A program made the position numbers and the translations under genes. DNA of 42,740 nt from Salinibacterium sp. (GTDB lineage Bacteria; Actinomycetota; Actinomycetes; Actinomycetales; Microbacteriaceae): positions 1 through 42,740 of the forward strand of contig JANXVG010000064.1 of assembly GCA_025351795.1 (NCBI GenBank), read 5' to 3'. Shown piece by piece: positions 8,299 to 17,320 of the stretch. Under the pieces are notes generated by a model, which ran no database searches, had not been told where the DNA came from, and saw only the letters and a list, made by a program, of their open reading frames with translations. How positions within the stretch are numbered: position 1 is the stretch's first letter; each line of letters begins with the position of its first letter.

Positions 8299-8787
8299 GT
8301 GAGCGAAGTCACAGCAGTTGCGCATACCTCAGCAGGACGGGATGTCACCTCAGGCGTTCTACATTTTCTCAATCCCGTCGTCGTCGATCTCACCGCGCTA
8401 TCGGTTGACGGCAAGCAGGCCCACTGGCACGTGCGCGGGCCCAACTTTCAGGCCGTGCATCTTCTCCTCGACGAGATTGTCGATAACGCGCGGGTGTACA
8501 CCGACCTCGCGGCAGAGCGAATCGTCGCACTCGGTCTACCGGTCGATGCACGCACCCAGACCGTCGGGTCAACAACCACAACCCCCGTTATGACGGCAGG
8601 CTTTCAGCAGTCGAATGACTCGATCACCGAAGTGATTAGCGCTATCGACGCGACACTCGTCACTGTGCGGACTGCCATCGACGAGCTTGCCGATCTCGAT
8701 CCGGTAAGCCAGGACGTCGTCATCGAGATCGCGCGCGGCCTCGAAAAAGATCGCTGGTTTCTGTTCGCACACCTCGCCGCCGCATAG
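8299..8787 (+). CDS. dps: Dps family DNA-protection / miniferritin protein
   Basis: 162 residues, the normal Dps length. Dps dodecamers oxidise and store iron using peroxide and so protect DNA. All five ferroxidase-site residues are present with the spacing known from E. coli Dps: His42 (in QAHWHVRG), His54, Asp58, Asp69 and Glu73. The C-terminal helix ends EKDRWFLFAHLAAA. The GTG start has AGGGAG 7 nt upstream. The leader carries a long inverted repeat. The gene is monocistronic and converges on the amidohydrolase gene 26 nt away. Confidence 0.94.
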   Translation: MSEVTAVAHTSAGRDVTSGVLHFLNPVVVDLTALSVDGKQAHWHVRGPNFQAVHLLLDEIVDNARVYTDLAAERIVALGLPVDARTQTVGSTTTTPVMTAGFQQSNDSITEVISAIDATLVTVRTAIDELADLDPVSQDVVIEIARGLEKDRWFLFAHLAAA

Positions 8788-8813
8788 GCGTCGACATCGC
8801 TCAGCAGTGCGCG

Positions 8814-10232
8814 TTACAGTGCGTTGTGAGTAAAACGCCCCGCGAGAACCGTGGCGGCTACGGGCATTGAGCGAAGCGCATCGGCACTCGCTGTGAGCGG
8901 GTCAATGTCGGTCACTACGAAATCGGCCCGCTCACCAGTGCTGATCATGGTTCGCGTCGATGCGGCGAGCGCTTCCGCATTGGTCACTGACTGCTCGGGA
9001 TGCCACGGCTCTCGTCCGCCCCGTGCGCGACCGACCGCCGCCGCCATCGCGATCCACGGGTCGAGCGGCGCGACGGGAGCATCCGATCCGAACGCAAGTT
9101 CTGCCCCTGCGTCGAGCAGATCTCGCAGCACGAACGCGCGATCAGTTCGCCCAGCCCAATAGCGATCAGCGACATCGCGGTCGTCCATCGCGTGCTCTGG
9201 TTGTACGCTCACCACAACCCCGAGCGCCGCACAGCGACGCGGGTCGGTGTCGGTAAGAAGTTGTGCGTGCTCAAGACGACCAGTGCATCCAACGATCTCG
9301 AACGCGTCAAGTGCGAGAGTGTTCGCGTGGTCGCCGATCGCGTGCACGGCGGGCTCAAGCCCGGCCGCGACCGCTCGCCGAAGAAGGCCGATGAGCGCAC
9401 TCGACGGTACTGTCAGAATCCCGTGCGACAGTTCGGTGCCTTCGAGGCCGGGATATTCGTCGAAGCAATAGGCCGTGCGGGTGTTGAGCGACCCGTCGGT
9501 AATGACCTTGAAAGGACCCACGCTGAGCAACTCGCCGAAGTGCTGCGTGGTGCGAAGCCCCTCGGCGATCGCGCGATCGAGGTGCTCGGGATAGATACCG
9601 AACTCAATGCGCAGGAGGTCGTGGCCACCCGCGATTCTGCGCTGCCAGATCGCCAGGTTCCACGCCATCTCGAGGTCGACGATCCCGACGACGCCGCGAC
9701 TCGCCGCCGCGTGTGCCGCGGTCGCACACCACGCGTCGAGTTGCGCGTCTGACACCGTTGCAACCCTGCGCGTGACGGCAAATGCATCGTCTTCGCGCAG
9801 GAGTCCGCTTGGGTGCCCGGCAAAACCGTGCACCTCGAGTGCAGGTGAGTTGAGCCAGACGGAGTGCAGGTCGCCACCGATGAGCACGACAGGCACGTCA
9901 CCGGATACCGCATCCAGCACCTCGAGCGACGGCGCGTCAGCCCAGAGCCCGTCCCGGAAGCCGACGGCCACGAGCGGTTGACCGTCGAGCGCGCCACCGA
10001 CCAGGTGCGCCGCCTCGGCTGCCGACCTGGCCGCCGAGACATCGAGGCGCCGCGCGTGCATCGCCCACTGCGAGAAGTGCACGTGATTGTCCCACAGACC
10101 GGGCGATAGCCAGCGCCCCTCGAGGTCGATACCGGATTCATCACAGCGACCGATTGACTCGATAACGCCGTCGACGACGCGCACGTCGACGAGCTCGCCG
10201 CCGATCCGGGCGTTACGAAACAGCATCGCCAT
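8814..10232 (-). CDS. Metal-dependent amidohydrolase, YtcJ type
   Basis: About 472 residues of the amidohydrolase-3 superfamily. Metal-site elements appear in order: WDNHVHFSQW (HxH) near residue 50, FKVITDGSLNTRT in the middle, AVHAIGDHAN, LEHAQLL and FGSDAPVAPLDPW, which supplies the catalytic Asp. A short N-terminal beta-sandwich half (MAMLFRNARIGGELVDVRVV) is matched by the C-terminal half (ERADFVVTDIDPL). Relatives act on N-acyl or cyclic amides; the substrate cannot be told from sequence. The chosen ATG at 10232 overlaps the PaiB-type gene by 20 nt; ATG at 10226 is the alternative. Confidence 0.85.
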   Translation of the reverse strand: MAMLFRNARIGGELVDVRVVDGVIESIGRCDESGIDLEGRWLSPGLWDNHVHFSQWAMHARRLDVSAARSAAEAAHLVGGALDGQPLVAVGFRDGLWADAPSLEVLDAVSGDVPVVLIGGDLHSVWLNSPALEVHGFAGHPSGLLREDDAFAVTRRVATVSDAQLDAWCATAAHAAASRGVVGIVDLEMAWNLAIWQRRIAGGHDLLRIEFGIYPEHLDRAIAEGLRTTQHFGELLSVGPFKVITDGSLNTRTAYCFDEYPGLEGTELSHGILTVPSSALIGLLRRAVAAGLEPAVHAIGDHANTLALDAFEIVGCTGRLEHAQLLTDTDPRRCAALGVVVSVQPEHAMDDRDVADRYWAGRTDRAFVLRDLLDAGAELAFGSDAPVAPLDPWIAMAAAVGRARGGREPWHPEQSVTNAEALAASTRTMISTGERADFVVTDIDPLTASADALRSMPVAATVLAGRFTHNAL

Positions 10233-10836
10233 GTACGCGACGCATCTCTTGTGCCAAGGCAGGGTTCGAGTAGTTCTCTCCCGACTGAAGCTCATCGATA
10301 ATCCGGCCGACGACCTCCGGTGACTTGTTTTGGCTGAGCTTCAGCCGCGCATCAAAACGGGTGACTCGCACGCGCAACCCGACCGTGCCCTGCGCGATGC
10401 GACGAGCGGCAGACTCGTCGATGTTCAGCGACACCGGCCGCGGCATCCGTTCTTCGAAATGATCGACGAGAGCGCCGAGTACTCGAAAATTCTCCTCGTC
10501 GCTGAGGATCTCCGGCGTGCCATAGAGGTGCGCGGTCACGTGATTCCAGGTCGGCACGAAGTCAGAAGCTGCATACCACGCCGGCGAGATGTAGCCGTGC
10601 GGGCCTTGGATGATTACGAGAATCTCGTGCTGCCCGAGCTCATGCAACTGCTCATCGGGGCTGCCGACGTGACTCACGATGCTGATGCCGGCTGCGTCTT
10701 CTTCGAGGATCACCGGATAGTGGGAGGCTACGAGCCCGGTCGACGTGGGTGACACGATCGTGGCCCACGGATTTTCACGGATCAGCCGTTTGACGTCGTC
10801 AGGGTCGGTGGTGATGTAGCCGGGCGTGTGGCGCAT
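10213..10836 (-). CDS. FMN-binding PaiB-type protein
   Basis: 207 residues of the PaiB / FMN-binding split-barrel family. Recognisable segments are PWATIVSPTSTGLVASHYPV, SHVGSPDEQ, IIQGPHGYISPAWY, VPTWNHVTAHLYG and the C-terminal IAQGTVGLRVRVTRFDARLKLSQNK, which is the family's most conserved region. Bacillus PaiB acts as a repressor of protease and sporulation genes. Other members are flavin-binding enzymes, and this one has no recognisable DNA-binding domain. It is read with the amidohydrolase gene (20-nt overlap), so the two may work on the same compound. Confidence 0.88.
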   Translation of the reverse strand: MRHTPGYITTDPDDVKRLIRENPWATIVSPTSTGLVASHYPVILEEDAAGISIVSHVGSPDEQLHELGQHEILVIIQGPHGYISPAWYAASDFVPTWNHVTAHLYGTPEILSDEENFRVLGALVDHFEERMPRPVSLNIDESAARRIAQGTVGLRVRVTRFDARLKLSQNKSPEVVGRIIDELQSGENYSNPALAQEMRRVHGDAVS

Positions 10837-10870
10837 AGGACTAAGTTTGGCAGACGCCGCTGGTCGGGGA

Positions 10871-11842
10871 TCAGGCCTGATCGACCGGGCACCAGTAAAG
10901 GGTGCGGCCTGCAGCCAGCTCCATCACGATCGGGGCACCACAGACCCGGCATGGCTGGCCGCTGCGGTGATACACCCAATGTCGGTCGGCGCGGCTCGCC
11001 AGTGCGGCGTTGTATGCCGTCGCGTCGAGGCCGTCCATTGTCATCATTTGCCCAGTACGTACGCCAATGGTGAGGAGCTTTGTCCAGTCTTTCCAGAGCG
11101 CCCGTATGTCCTGTTCCGAAATGGCGTTGCCCGGAGTGTGCGGGTTCAGTCTGGCCCGAAACAGCAGTTCGGCGCGGTAAACATTGCCGATGCCGGCGAC
11201 GACCGACTGATCCATGAGCAGCACCCCGATGCCGGTGGGCTTTTTCCGCACGGTGGCCACGAATGTGTCTTCCGCCTTTCTGCCGGTGTCGACGAGCGGA
11301 TCAGGCCCCAGCTTCGCAATCGCCGCAAGCACGGCTTGCTCGTCAATCACCTCACATCTGGTGGGACCGCGCAGGTCGGCCACAGCATCGGCGGTGAGCA
11401 GCCGCACCCGCACGGCCCCGATTGGCTCGGGTGGGAAAGACTCAATAGGGGCCTCGAGCTTCTCGGATTCGGCCATGCGAAGTCTGGTGCGTCGCGGTGC
11501 ACCGATGCTCCTGAGTGAATCCTCGAATGCACCCACGACCGTGCCGCGCTGGTTCGTCTGGCCCATGCGTCCGCCAGCCGAGACGACGGTCGCGTCTGCC
11601 GTAATCTCACCGGCAAAGTCCCAGGCCCCGTACATGCCGAGGTGCACGTGCAGGGAGAGACCATTGTCAAACTGAAGAAACATCTGCTTGCCGACCGCCC
11701 TGGCATCCGTCATGACGTGCCCGTCGATCTCGGCGGCCCCGGCGGCAAAGCGGCCTTGTGGCGAGCTGGCGCTCACGCGTTTGCCCACGAAGTGAAGCGC
11801 GAATTGCCGCGCAATGCGATGAACGGAGTGACCTTCTGGCAC
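10871..11842 (-). CDS. nei: Endonuclease VIII-like DNA glycosylase (Fpg/Nei family)
   Basis: 323 residues. The protein begins (V)PEGHSVHRIARQF: after Met removal Pro1 is the catalytic amine and Glu2 the acid, as in Fpg/Nei enzymes that excise oxidised bases. LHVHLGMYG, LLMDQSVVAGIGNVYRAELLFRA (helix-two-turn-helix) and a C-terminal zinc finger CRVC...WCPVDQA are visible. The fourth expected zinc Cys is Asp here. It most resembles actinobacterial Nei1. The GTG start lies 2 nt after the rpiB stop, so the pair is co-transcribed, the order also seen in mycobacteria. Confidence 0.92.
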   Translation of the reverse strand: MPEGHSVHRIARQFALHFVGKRVSASSPQGRFAAGAAEIDGHVMTDARAVGKQMFLQFDNGLSLHVHLGMYGAWDFAGEITADATVVSAGGRMGQTNQRGTVVGAFEDSLRSIGAPRRTRLRMAESEKLEAPIESFPPEPIGAVRVRLLTADAVADLRGPTRCEVIDEQAVLAAIAKLGPDPLVDTGRKAEDTFVATVRKKPTGIGVLLMDQSVVAGIGNVYRAELLFRARLNPHTPGNAISEQDIRALWKDWTKLLTIGVRTGQMMTMDGLDATAYNAALASRADRHWVYHRSGQPCRVCGAPIVMELAAGRTLYWCPVDQA

Positions 11843-11844
11843 GA

Positions 11845-12330
11845 CTAATCGATCTCGTGGCCCGTGATGAGACCTGTTGATTCGTACTCGGTGAGTTGAG
11901 CGATGCGCCTGGTATGCCGTTCTTCGCCAGAGAACGGCTCCGCAATGAAAACATCGATGAAGTGGGTTGCTTCTGCGACGGTGTGCTGGCGAGCGCCGAT
12001 CGAAATGAGGTTGGCATCGTTGTGTTGACGAGCCAGAAGCGCGGTCGCCTCGCTCCACACGAGAGCAGCGCGCGCGCCAGTGACCTTGTTGGCCGCCATC
12101 TGTTCGCCGTTGCCTGAGCCTCCAAAGACGATTCCGAGGCACTCGATGCCGACTGCCTGGTCACGAACGACAGCTCGCGCAGCGTTGATGCAGAAACTCG
12201 GGTAGTCATCGAGCGGATCGTAGCTGTGCGGCCCGTGGTCAACGACGTCGTGGCCCGCTGCGCGCAAATGAGACTGCAGATCGGTACTGAATTCGAGGCC
12301 AGCATGATCGGTAGCGATGTGAATGCGCAT
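11845..12330 (-). CDS. rpiB: Ribose-5-phosphate isomerase B
   Basis: 161 residues of the RpiB/LacAB family, which interconverts ribose-5-P and ribulose-5-P. It starts MRIHIATDHAGLEFS, with the conserved DHAG segment, continues DDYPSFC and FGGSGNGEQMAANKVTGARAA (anion-hole and substrate segment), then ARQHNDANLISIGAR and a C-terminal tail ERHTRRIAQL. The position of the usual catalytic Cys (GxCGTGxG in many RpiB) is occupied by Ser, as in actinobacterial RpiB. A TAGACT box lies 6 nt upstream of the ATG, implying a leaderless mRNA. Confidence 0.93.
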   Translation of the reverse strand: MRIHIATDHAGLEFSTDLQSHLRAAGHDVVDHGPHSYDPLDDYPSFCINAARAVVRDQAVGIECLGIVFGGSGNGEQMAANKVTGARAALVWSEATALLARQHNDANLISIGARQHTVAEATHFIDVFIAEPFSGEERHTRRIAQLTEYESTGLITGHEID

Positions 12331-12336
12331 GCGACC

Positions 12337-12342
12337 AGTCTA
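12337..12342 (-). promoter_or_regulatory. Leaderless -10 box of rpiB-nei
   Basis: TAGACT on the minus strand, then GGTCGC, then ATG. The 6-nt spacing puts the predicted transcription start at or next to the A of the start codon. No ribosome-binding site is present. Confidence 0.55.
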
Positions 12343-12353
12343 GAAGCGGCGCC

Positions 12354-12381
12354 GGCCCACAGCGGTGCGGGCCCACAGCGG
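12354..12381. repeat. Direct repeat GGCCCACAGCGG x2 in the rpiB-pepN divergent gap
   Basis: Two exact 12-nt copies at 12354-12365 and 12370-12381 (16-nt period) in the 172-bp divergent region. They could be a pair of regulator sites or a small duplication. The pepN promoter is probably the TAGGCT at 12455-12460. Confidence 0.45.
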
Positions 12382-12502
12382 AACCCAGAACCGGGTGCGC
12401 GCCCCAACCGCCGGTTCGAGAATTGGTCGCGGCCTGACCCGCGGCGGCTCCTATTAGGCTTGATTGGCGGACACGATCCGACACGAGTCAAAGGAGCGCA
12501 CT

Positions 12503-15076
12503 GTGCCAGGAGAGAACCTCACCAGAGTCGAAGCCCAGGAGCGCGCGGCGCTGATCAGCGTCGCCAGCTACACGGTAACGCTCGACCTCACCACGGGTGA
12601 TGAGACCTTCGCGTCGACGACTGTCGTCACATTCGACGCGGCGGCTGGCGCATCCACCTTCATCGATGCAATCACGCGCACCGTGCACTCGGTCACCCTC
12701 AACGGAGAGTCACTCGACGCAGCCGTCGTGAGCGACGGCGTGCGCATCCACCTTGACAATCTGGCCGAACACAATGTGCTCGAGGTCGTTTCCGAAGCCG
12801 AGTACACCAACACGGGCGAAGGCATGCACCGTTTCGTAGACCCGGTCGACAATGAGGTGTACCTCTACACGCAGTTCGAGGTTCCAGACTCTCGCCGGGT
12901 CTTTGCGGTATTCGAGCAACCCGACCTCAAGGCCACGTTCCAGTTCACGGTGACCGCGCCATCCGCCTGGCAGGTCGTCAGCAACTCACCGACCCCCGAA
13001 CCTGTGGTCGATGGCACGCGGGGCACCTGGACGTTCGCGCCCACGTCGATTCTCTCCAGCTATGTGACCGCACTCGTGGCCGGGCCGTATGCGGTGGTGC
13101 GCGATGAGCTCACCTCGAGTGATGGTCGAGTCATCCCGCTGGGCATTTTCTCGCGCAAGTCCCTCAGCGAGTTTCTCGATGCTGACTACATCTTCGAGAA
13201 AACTCGTCAGGGCTTCCAGTTTTACGAGAAACAGTTCGACTACCCATACCCGTTCGAGAAGTACGACCAGCTCTTCGTGCCCGAATTTAACGCCGGTGCT
13301 ATGGAAAATGCCGGCGCTATCACGTTTACCGAGACCTACGTGTTTCGGTCCAAGGTGACGGATGCCATCAAGGAACGTCGAGTGATCACCATCCTGCACG
13401 AGCTCGCGCATATGTGGTTTGGCGATCTGGTGACCATGAAGTGGTGGAATGACCTGTGGCTCAACGAGTCGTTCGCCGAGTGGGCATCAACGCTCGCTGC
13501 CGCCGAAGCGACGGAGTGGAAAGAAGCCTGGACCACGTTCAACGCCATGGAGAAAACCTGGGCGTACCGTCAGGATCAGCTGCCATCCACGCATCCGGTC
13601 GTCGCAACTATCAACGACCTTGAGGATGTGCTCGTCAACTTCGACGGAATTACTTACGCCAAGGGCGGCTCAGTCATTAAACAGCTCGTCGCATGGGTGG
13701 GGCTCGAGGCGTTCATGGCTGGGGTCGCCGCGTACTTCACGAAGCACCAGTACGGCAACACCGAGCTGAGCGACCTGCTGGTGGAGTTGGAGAAGACCAG
13801 TGGGCGAGAACTCACGAGCTGGGGTGCACTGTGGCTCGAGACCGCGGGTGTGAACACGCTTCGACCCGAGATCGCGACAACGGCCGATGGCACCATCACG
13901 TCGTTTGCGGTGCTGCAGGAAGCGCAGCCCGGCTACCCGACCATCCGCCCACACCGGCTTGCAATCGGTTTCTATAACCTGCGTGGAGGCAAGCTACTGC
14001 GCGATCACCGCGTTGAGATCGACGTGAAGGGCAGCCGCACCGTGGTGAACGCGCTCACCGGAATGGGCCGGCCTGACCTCGTTCTGGTGAACGACGATGA
14101 CCTCGCGTATGCGAAAATTCGTCTGGATGGCGCGTCGCTCGCCATGGCGACGCAACACCTCCGAGACATCGAAAACCCGCTCGCGCGCTCCATTGTGTGG
14201 GGCGCCGCATGGGATGCCGCTCGTGACGGTGAGACGCCTGCACGCGAGTACATCGCGCTCGTCCTCAACAACATCGGGGCAGAGACCGAGTCGACGACCA
14301 TGCGCACCACCCTTTCGCAGCTCACGACAGCCGCTCGCTACTACGTGACGCCCGCTCGTCGCGCCGAGGCGATCGCACAGGTGGGCGATAGCCTGTGGCT
14401 GCTCGCCAGCGAAGCGGATGCCGGCTCGGATGCGCAGTTCCAGTTCGTGAAATTTTTCGCCAGCATCGCGTCAACCAACGAGCACGTGACGACGATCCGC
14501 AACCTTCTCGACGGCAGCATGACCCTCGATGCGCTCGAGATCGACACCGACCTGCACTGGGAACTGCTCGAGGGGCTTGCGCTCAATGGTGCAATCGGCG
14601 AGACCGAGATCAACGAAGCACTGGCGAACGACAACACCTCGAACGGCCAGCAGGCCGCAGCACGGGCGCGCGCGACGTTACCATCCGCAACCGCCAAAAA
14701 GGCAGCGTTCGATTCGCTGGCCGAGAGCGCGGCACTGCCGAACGTGATCGTGCGCGGGGTGACGGTGGGTTTCCAACACGTCAACGACCCCGCCTCGCTC
14801 GGCGGGCTCGTCGAGCCGTATTTCGCCGCGCTGAACGACATCTGGAACAACCGCAGCTACAAGATCGCCGAGACCTTCATCCTCGGGCTCTATCCGGCCC
14901 CGCTGGCCTCGCGCGCGCTGGCGGATGCGACTCAGGCGTGGCTAGCAAAGAACCCCGACGTTCCCGCCCTGCGGCGCCTCGTCTCCGAGAATCTGGCCGG
15001 CGTGCTCCGCGCTATCACCGCGCAAGCGGTCGACGAGAACACTGCACCTCATGCACCCGGGGGGTCGCGACCGTAG
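12503..15076 (+). CDS. pepN: Aminopeptidase N (M1 zinc metallopeptidase)
   Basis: 857 residues of the actinobacterial M1 aminopeptidase N, a cytoplasmic exopeptidase with broad N-terminal specificity. The exopeptidase motif GAMEN is at about 265-269. The zinc site HELAH is at 299-303, with the downstream Glu in NESFAEW, about 19 residues later. An ERAP1-like C-terminal helical domain follows. The GTG at 12503 is chosen because AAGGAG lies 8 nt upstream and PGENLTRVEAQERA is the usual start of this family; an in-frame ATG at 12464 gives 13 extra residues. The end of the gene contains the promoter of mscS. Confidence 0.96.
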   Translation: MPGENLTRVEAQERAALISVASYTVTLDLTTGDETFASTTVVTFDAAAGASTFIDAITRTVHSVTLNGESLDAAVVSDGVRIHLDNLAEHNVLEVVSEAEYTNTGEGMHRFVDPVDNEVYLYTQFEVPDSRRVFAVFEQPDLKATFQFTVTAPSAWQVVSNSPTPEPVVDGTRGTWTFAPTSILSSYVTALVAGPYAVVRDELTSSDGRVIPLGIFSRKSLSEFLDADYIFEKTRQGFQFYEKQFDYPYPFEKYDQLFVPEFNAGAMENAGAITFTETYVFRSKVTDAIKERRVITILHELAHMWFGDLVTMKWWNDLWLNESFAEWASTLAAAEATEWKEAWTTFNAMEKTWAYRQDQLPSTHPVVATINDLEDVLVNFDGITYAKGGSVIKQLVAWVGLEAFMAGVAAYFTKHQYGNTELSDLLVELEKTSGRELTSWGALWLETAGVNTLRPEIATTADGTITSFAVLQEAQPGYPTIRPHRLAIGFYNLRGGKLLRDHRVEIDVKGSRTVVNALTGMGRPDLVLVNDDDLAYAKIRLDGASLAMATQHLRDIENPLARSIVWGAAWDAARDGETPAREYIALVLNNIGAETESTTMRTTLSQLTTAARYYVTPARRAEAIAQVGDSLWLLASEADAGSDAQFQFVKFFASIASTNEHVTTIRNLLDGSMTLDALEIDTDLHWELLEGLALNGAIGETEINEALANDNTSNGQQAAARARATLPSATAKKAAFDSLAESAALPNVIVRGVTVGFQHVNDPASLGGLVEPYFAALNDIWNNRSYKIAETFILGLYPAPLASRALADATQAWLAKNPDVPALRRLVSENLAGVLRAITAQAVDENTAPHAPGGSRP

Positions 15077-15079
15077 ACT
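15074..15079 (+). promoter_or_regulatory. -10 box of mscS overlapping the pepN stop codon
   Basis: TAGACT overlaps the pepN TAG stop and sits 9 nt before the mscS ATG. The transcript would be leaderless or have only 2-3 leader nucleotides. No ribosome-binding site precedes mscS. Confidence 0.45.
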
Positions 15080-15088
15080 GGTTTAGCC

Positions 15089-16096
15089 ATGATCGACTGG
15101 ACCCCTTACCTGAACGCGATTGGTTCGTTTATCGGTTTTTGGCACACTCCGCTCAGCGTCATCGCCATCATCATTGGCGCGGCAGTCATGCGTTGGGTGC
15201 TGCACCGAGTGATCCGCCGAGTGGTGACGCGAGTCGTGACCGGCGTCAAAAAGAAACACAACGTCGACGACACGCGTGAACTTGAGGCATCCCCGCTCGC
15301 ATCCCCGCTCGCAGCCGTGCGGCTCGTGCAGCGCACCCGGTCGCTCGGCAGTGTTCTCAACAATGCGGTGAGCGGTACGATTCTCGTGATCGCCATCCTG
15401 TTGATTTTCAACGAGATCGTTCCGAACGCTACCGGCGCATTTGCGCTCATCACGGCGGCTGTCGGCGCCGGACTCGGTTTCGGTGCCCAGAATATTGTGC
15501 GAGATGTTCTCAATGGATTATTGATCGTGGCTGAAGACCAGCTGGGCATCGGCGATGTCGTTGATCTCGGCCCGGCTACCGGTGTCGTAGAAGATGTCGG
15601 AATTCGAATCACGCAAGTGCGCGACGTCAACGGAACCCTGTGGTTCGTGCGCAATGGCGAGATTTTGCGGGTCGGCAACATGTCCCACGGCTGGGCTCGG
15701 GTGATTATCGACCTCGCTGTGCCCTACGACGCAGATGTCGATGCCGTGCAGGATCGCATTCTCGGGGTGGCGCTCGATCTGGCAGCGAACCCGCAATGGC
15801 GCTACCGAATTCTGGAGAAGCCCGCACTCTGGGGCATCGAGTCGATCTCGGCCGAAGCAATCGTGGTGCGCCTCGTCATGAAAACACGCTCGTCGGCAAA
15901 AGACGATGTTGCACGCGAGTTGCGGTACCGACTCAAGCTCGCCCTCGATGCGATGGGGGTGCGGCTTCCTGCGCTCAACTCAATTGTCCTCAGCGGATTC
16001 GAGGGCGCTGCGGGGCTTCGAGGTGCGAAGTCGCAGCGCACCAGACCCGCACCGGTAGTCACCGATGCCGACACGCCGCCGGAGGCAAAAAAATGA
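15089..16096 (+). CDS. mscS: MscS-family mechanosensitive channel
   Basis: 335 residues. Membrane helices lie near residues 12-35 and 85-105, followed by the pore-lining helix ITAAVGAGLGFGAQNIVRDVL and the conserved beta-domain start GLLIVAEDQLGIGDVVDLG. A cytoplasmic alpha/beta domain and a charged, disordered tail complete it. MscS channels open under membrane tension and release solutes on hypo-osmotic shock. The stop overlaps the start of the globin gene (ATGA), so the two are translated from one mRNA. Confidence 0.93.
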   Translation: MIDWTPYLNAIGSFIGFWHTPLSVIAIIIGAAVMRWVLHRVIRRVVTRVVTGVKKKHNVDDTRELEASPLASPLAAVRLVQRTRSLGSVLNNAVSGTILVIAILLIFNEIVPNATGAFALITAAVGAGLGFGAQNIVRDVLNGLLIVAEDQLGIGDVVDLGPATGVVEDVGIRITQVRDVNGTLWFVRNGEILRVGNMSHGWARVIIDLAVPYDADVDAVQDRILGVALDLAANPQWRYRILEKPALWGIESISAEAIVVRLVMKTRSSAKDDVARELRYRLKLALDAMGVRLPALNSIVLSGFEGAAGLRGAKSQRTRPAPVVTDADTPPEAKK

Positions 16097-16530
16097 CCGA
16101 CGAGCCGAATCCGGTCACCCTGCGTCTCACTCCCAGCGGTCAGTCCGTACCCGGTAATTTCTGGGAGCAAGTGGGTGGGCGGGCAACTTTCGAGAAGCTC
16201 GTACGAAAGTTCTACGAGGGCATAGCTACCGACGAAGTGCTCCTGCCGATGTATCCAGAGCAGCCCGATCTGGAAGGTGCCATCCAGCGTCTCACCGGAT
16301 TCCTTGAGCAATACTGGGGCGGTCCAGGCACGTACAGCGAGGAGCGCGGGCACCCCCGGCTGCGGATGCGTCATCAGCCGTTCACGGTGAACCCGGTGGC
16401 CCGCGACCGCTGGCTCAGCCACATGCGCGTCGCGGTAGACAGCCTCGACCTGCCCCCGCTGCACGACGCAACGTTGTGGGCCTATCTCGAGCGGGCCGCC
16501 CATGCCATGGTCAACACGTTCGACGACTGA
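16093..16530 (+). CDS. glbO: Truncated haemoglobin, group II (GlbO type)
   Basis: 145 residues. The 2-on-2 globin landmarks of group II are in place: Tyr41 (B10), Tyr74 in EQYWGGP (CD1), the proximal His94 in RHQPF and Trp107 (G8) in RDRWL. The family binds O2 and NO and is linked to oxygen and nitrosative-stress handling. The ATG overlaps the mscS stop and GGAGG lies upstream, inside mscS. The last 20 nt overlap the end of the convergent CitE-like gene. Confidence 0.94.
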   Translation: MTDEPNPVTLRLTPSGQSVPGNFWEQVGGRATFEKLVRKFYEGIATDEVLLPMYPEQPDLEGAIQRLTGFLEQYWGGPGTYSEERGHPRLRMRHQPFTVNPVARDRWLSHMRVAVDSLDLPPLHDATLWAYLERAAHAMVNTFDD

Positions 16531-17320
16531 CCACTCGTCGAGCGTGCACAAGCACCGGCTCGTCGACCATGCTTCCACGAAAGACGAACACCCCACTCTC
16601 GTGTTCCGCCGCCGCGAGAACCGCGAGCGCGTATTCGAGCTCGTTGTCGGCCGGCAGATATGCGGCGCGGATCGTGGCCACCTGACCGGGATGGATGCAG
16701 GCGCTCGCCGCGAATCCGACTGCTGCGGCATCCCGCGCTTCGGCCGCGAGACCGTCGGCGTCAGCAATGTCGAGGTACACCGAGTCGATCGCAGTCTTGG
16801 CGTGAGCGGCCGCCGCGAGCAGTACCGTCGAGCGGGCGTGCGCCGCGACATCCCGGTACCGACCATCCGCGTGACGGCTCGAGCTGCCACCGAGCGAGAC
16901 GATGAGGTCTTCGGCGCCCCACATCAGAGCCGTGACGCAGCCGACCGCCGCGATCTGGTCGGCCGCGACAATGCCGCGCGCGGTTTCGCACAGCGCGACA
17001 ACGCTGTAGTCGCCGAGCCGGTCGAGATCGTGCGGCCCGCTCGTCTTGGCGAGCATCACACGCCGATAGTGCGTGTGGGCGATCGCGGCGAGGTCGAGAG
17101 TGTGGTCATCGGTTCCCGCTGCACTCACTCGCACGATGGTGCGAGCCGGGTCGAGTTGATGCGCAACCAGCGCGTCGCGGGCGGCGGTCTTGTCGCGCGG
17201 TGCGACGGCGTCCTCGAGGTCAAGGATCACGGCATCCGCTCGCTCGGCCGCCTTGTCGTAGCGCTCGGGCCGGTCGGCGGGGCAGAACAGCAGCGCCGGG
17301 CCGAGGTCGAACGCGGTCAT
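16511..17320 (-). CDS. citE: CitE-like lyase (HpcH/HpaI family), probable (R)-HMG-CoA lyase
   Basis: 269 residues of the CitE/HpcH TIM-barrel family. Magnesium- and CoA-ester-binding segments are ILDLEDAV, RVSAAG, ALCETARGIVAADQI (metal Glu) and LMWGAEDLIVSLGG (metal Asp). It lacks the citrate-lyase partner subunits. In M. tuberculosis the corresponding gene of the same operon, Rv2498c, acts on (R)-HMG-CoA in leucine breakdown and on citramalyl-CoA; I infer the former role here. The ATG overlaps the MaoC stop by 4 nt. It is the last gene of the leucine operon, and its 3' end overlaps glbO by 20 nt. Confidence 0.82.
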   Translation of the reverse strand: MTAFDLGPALLFCPADRPERYDKAAERADAVILDLEDAVAPRDKTAARDALVAHQLDPARTIVRVSAAGTDDHTLDLAAIAHTHYRRVMLAKTSGPHDLDRLGDYSVVALCETARGIVAADQIAAVGCVTALMWGAEDLIVSLGGSSSRHADGRYRDVAAHARSTVLLAAAAHAKTAIDSVYLDIADADGLAAEARDAAAVGFAASACIHPGQVATIRAAYLPADNELEYALAVLAAAEHESGVFVFRGSMVDEPVLVHARRVVSRRTC

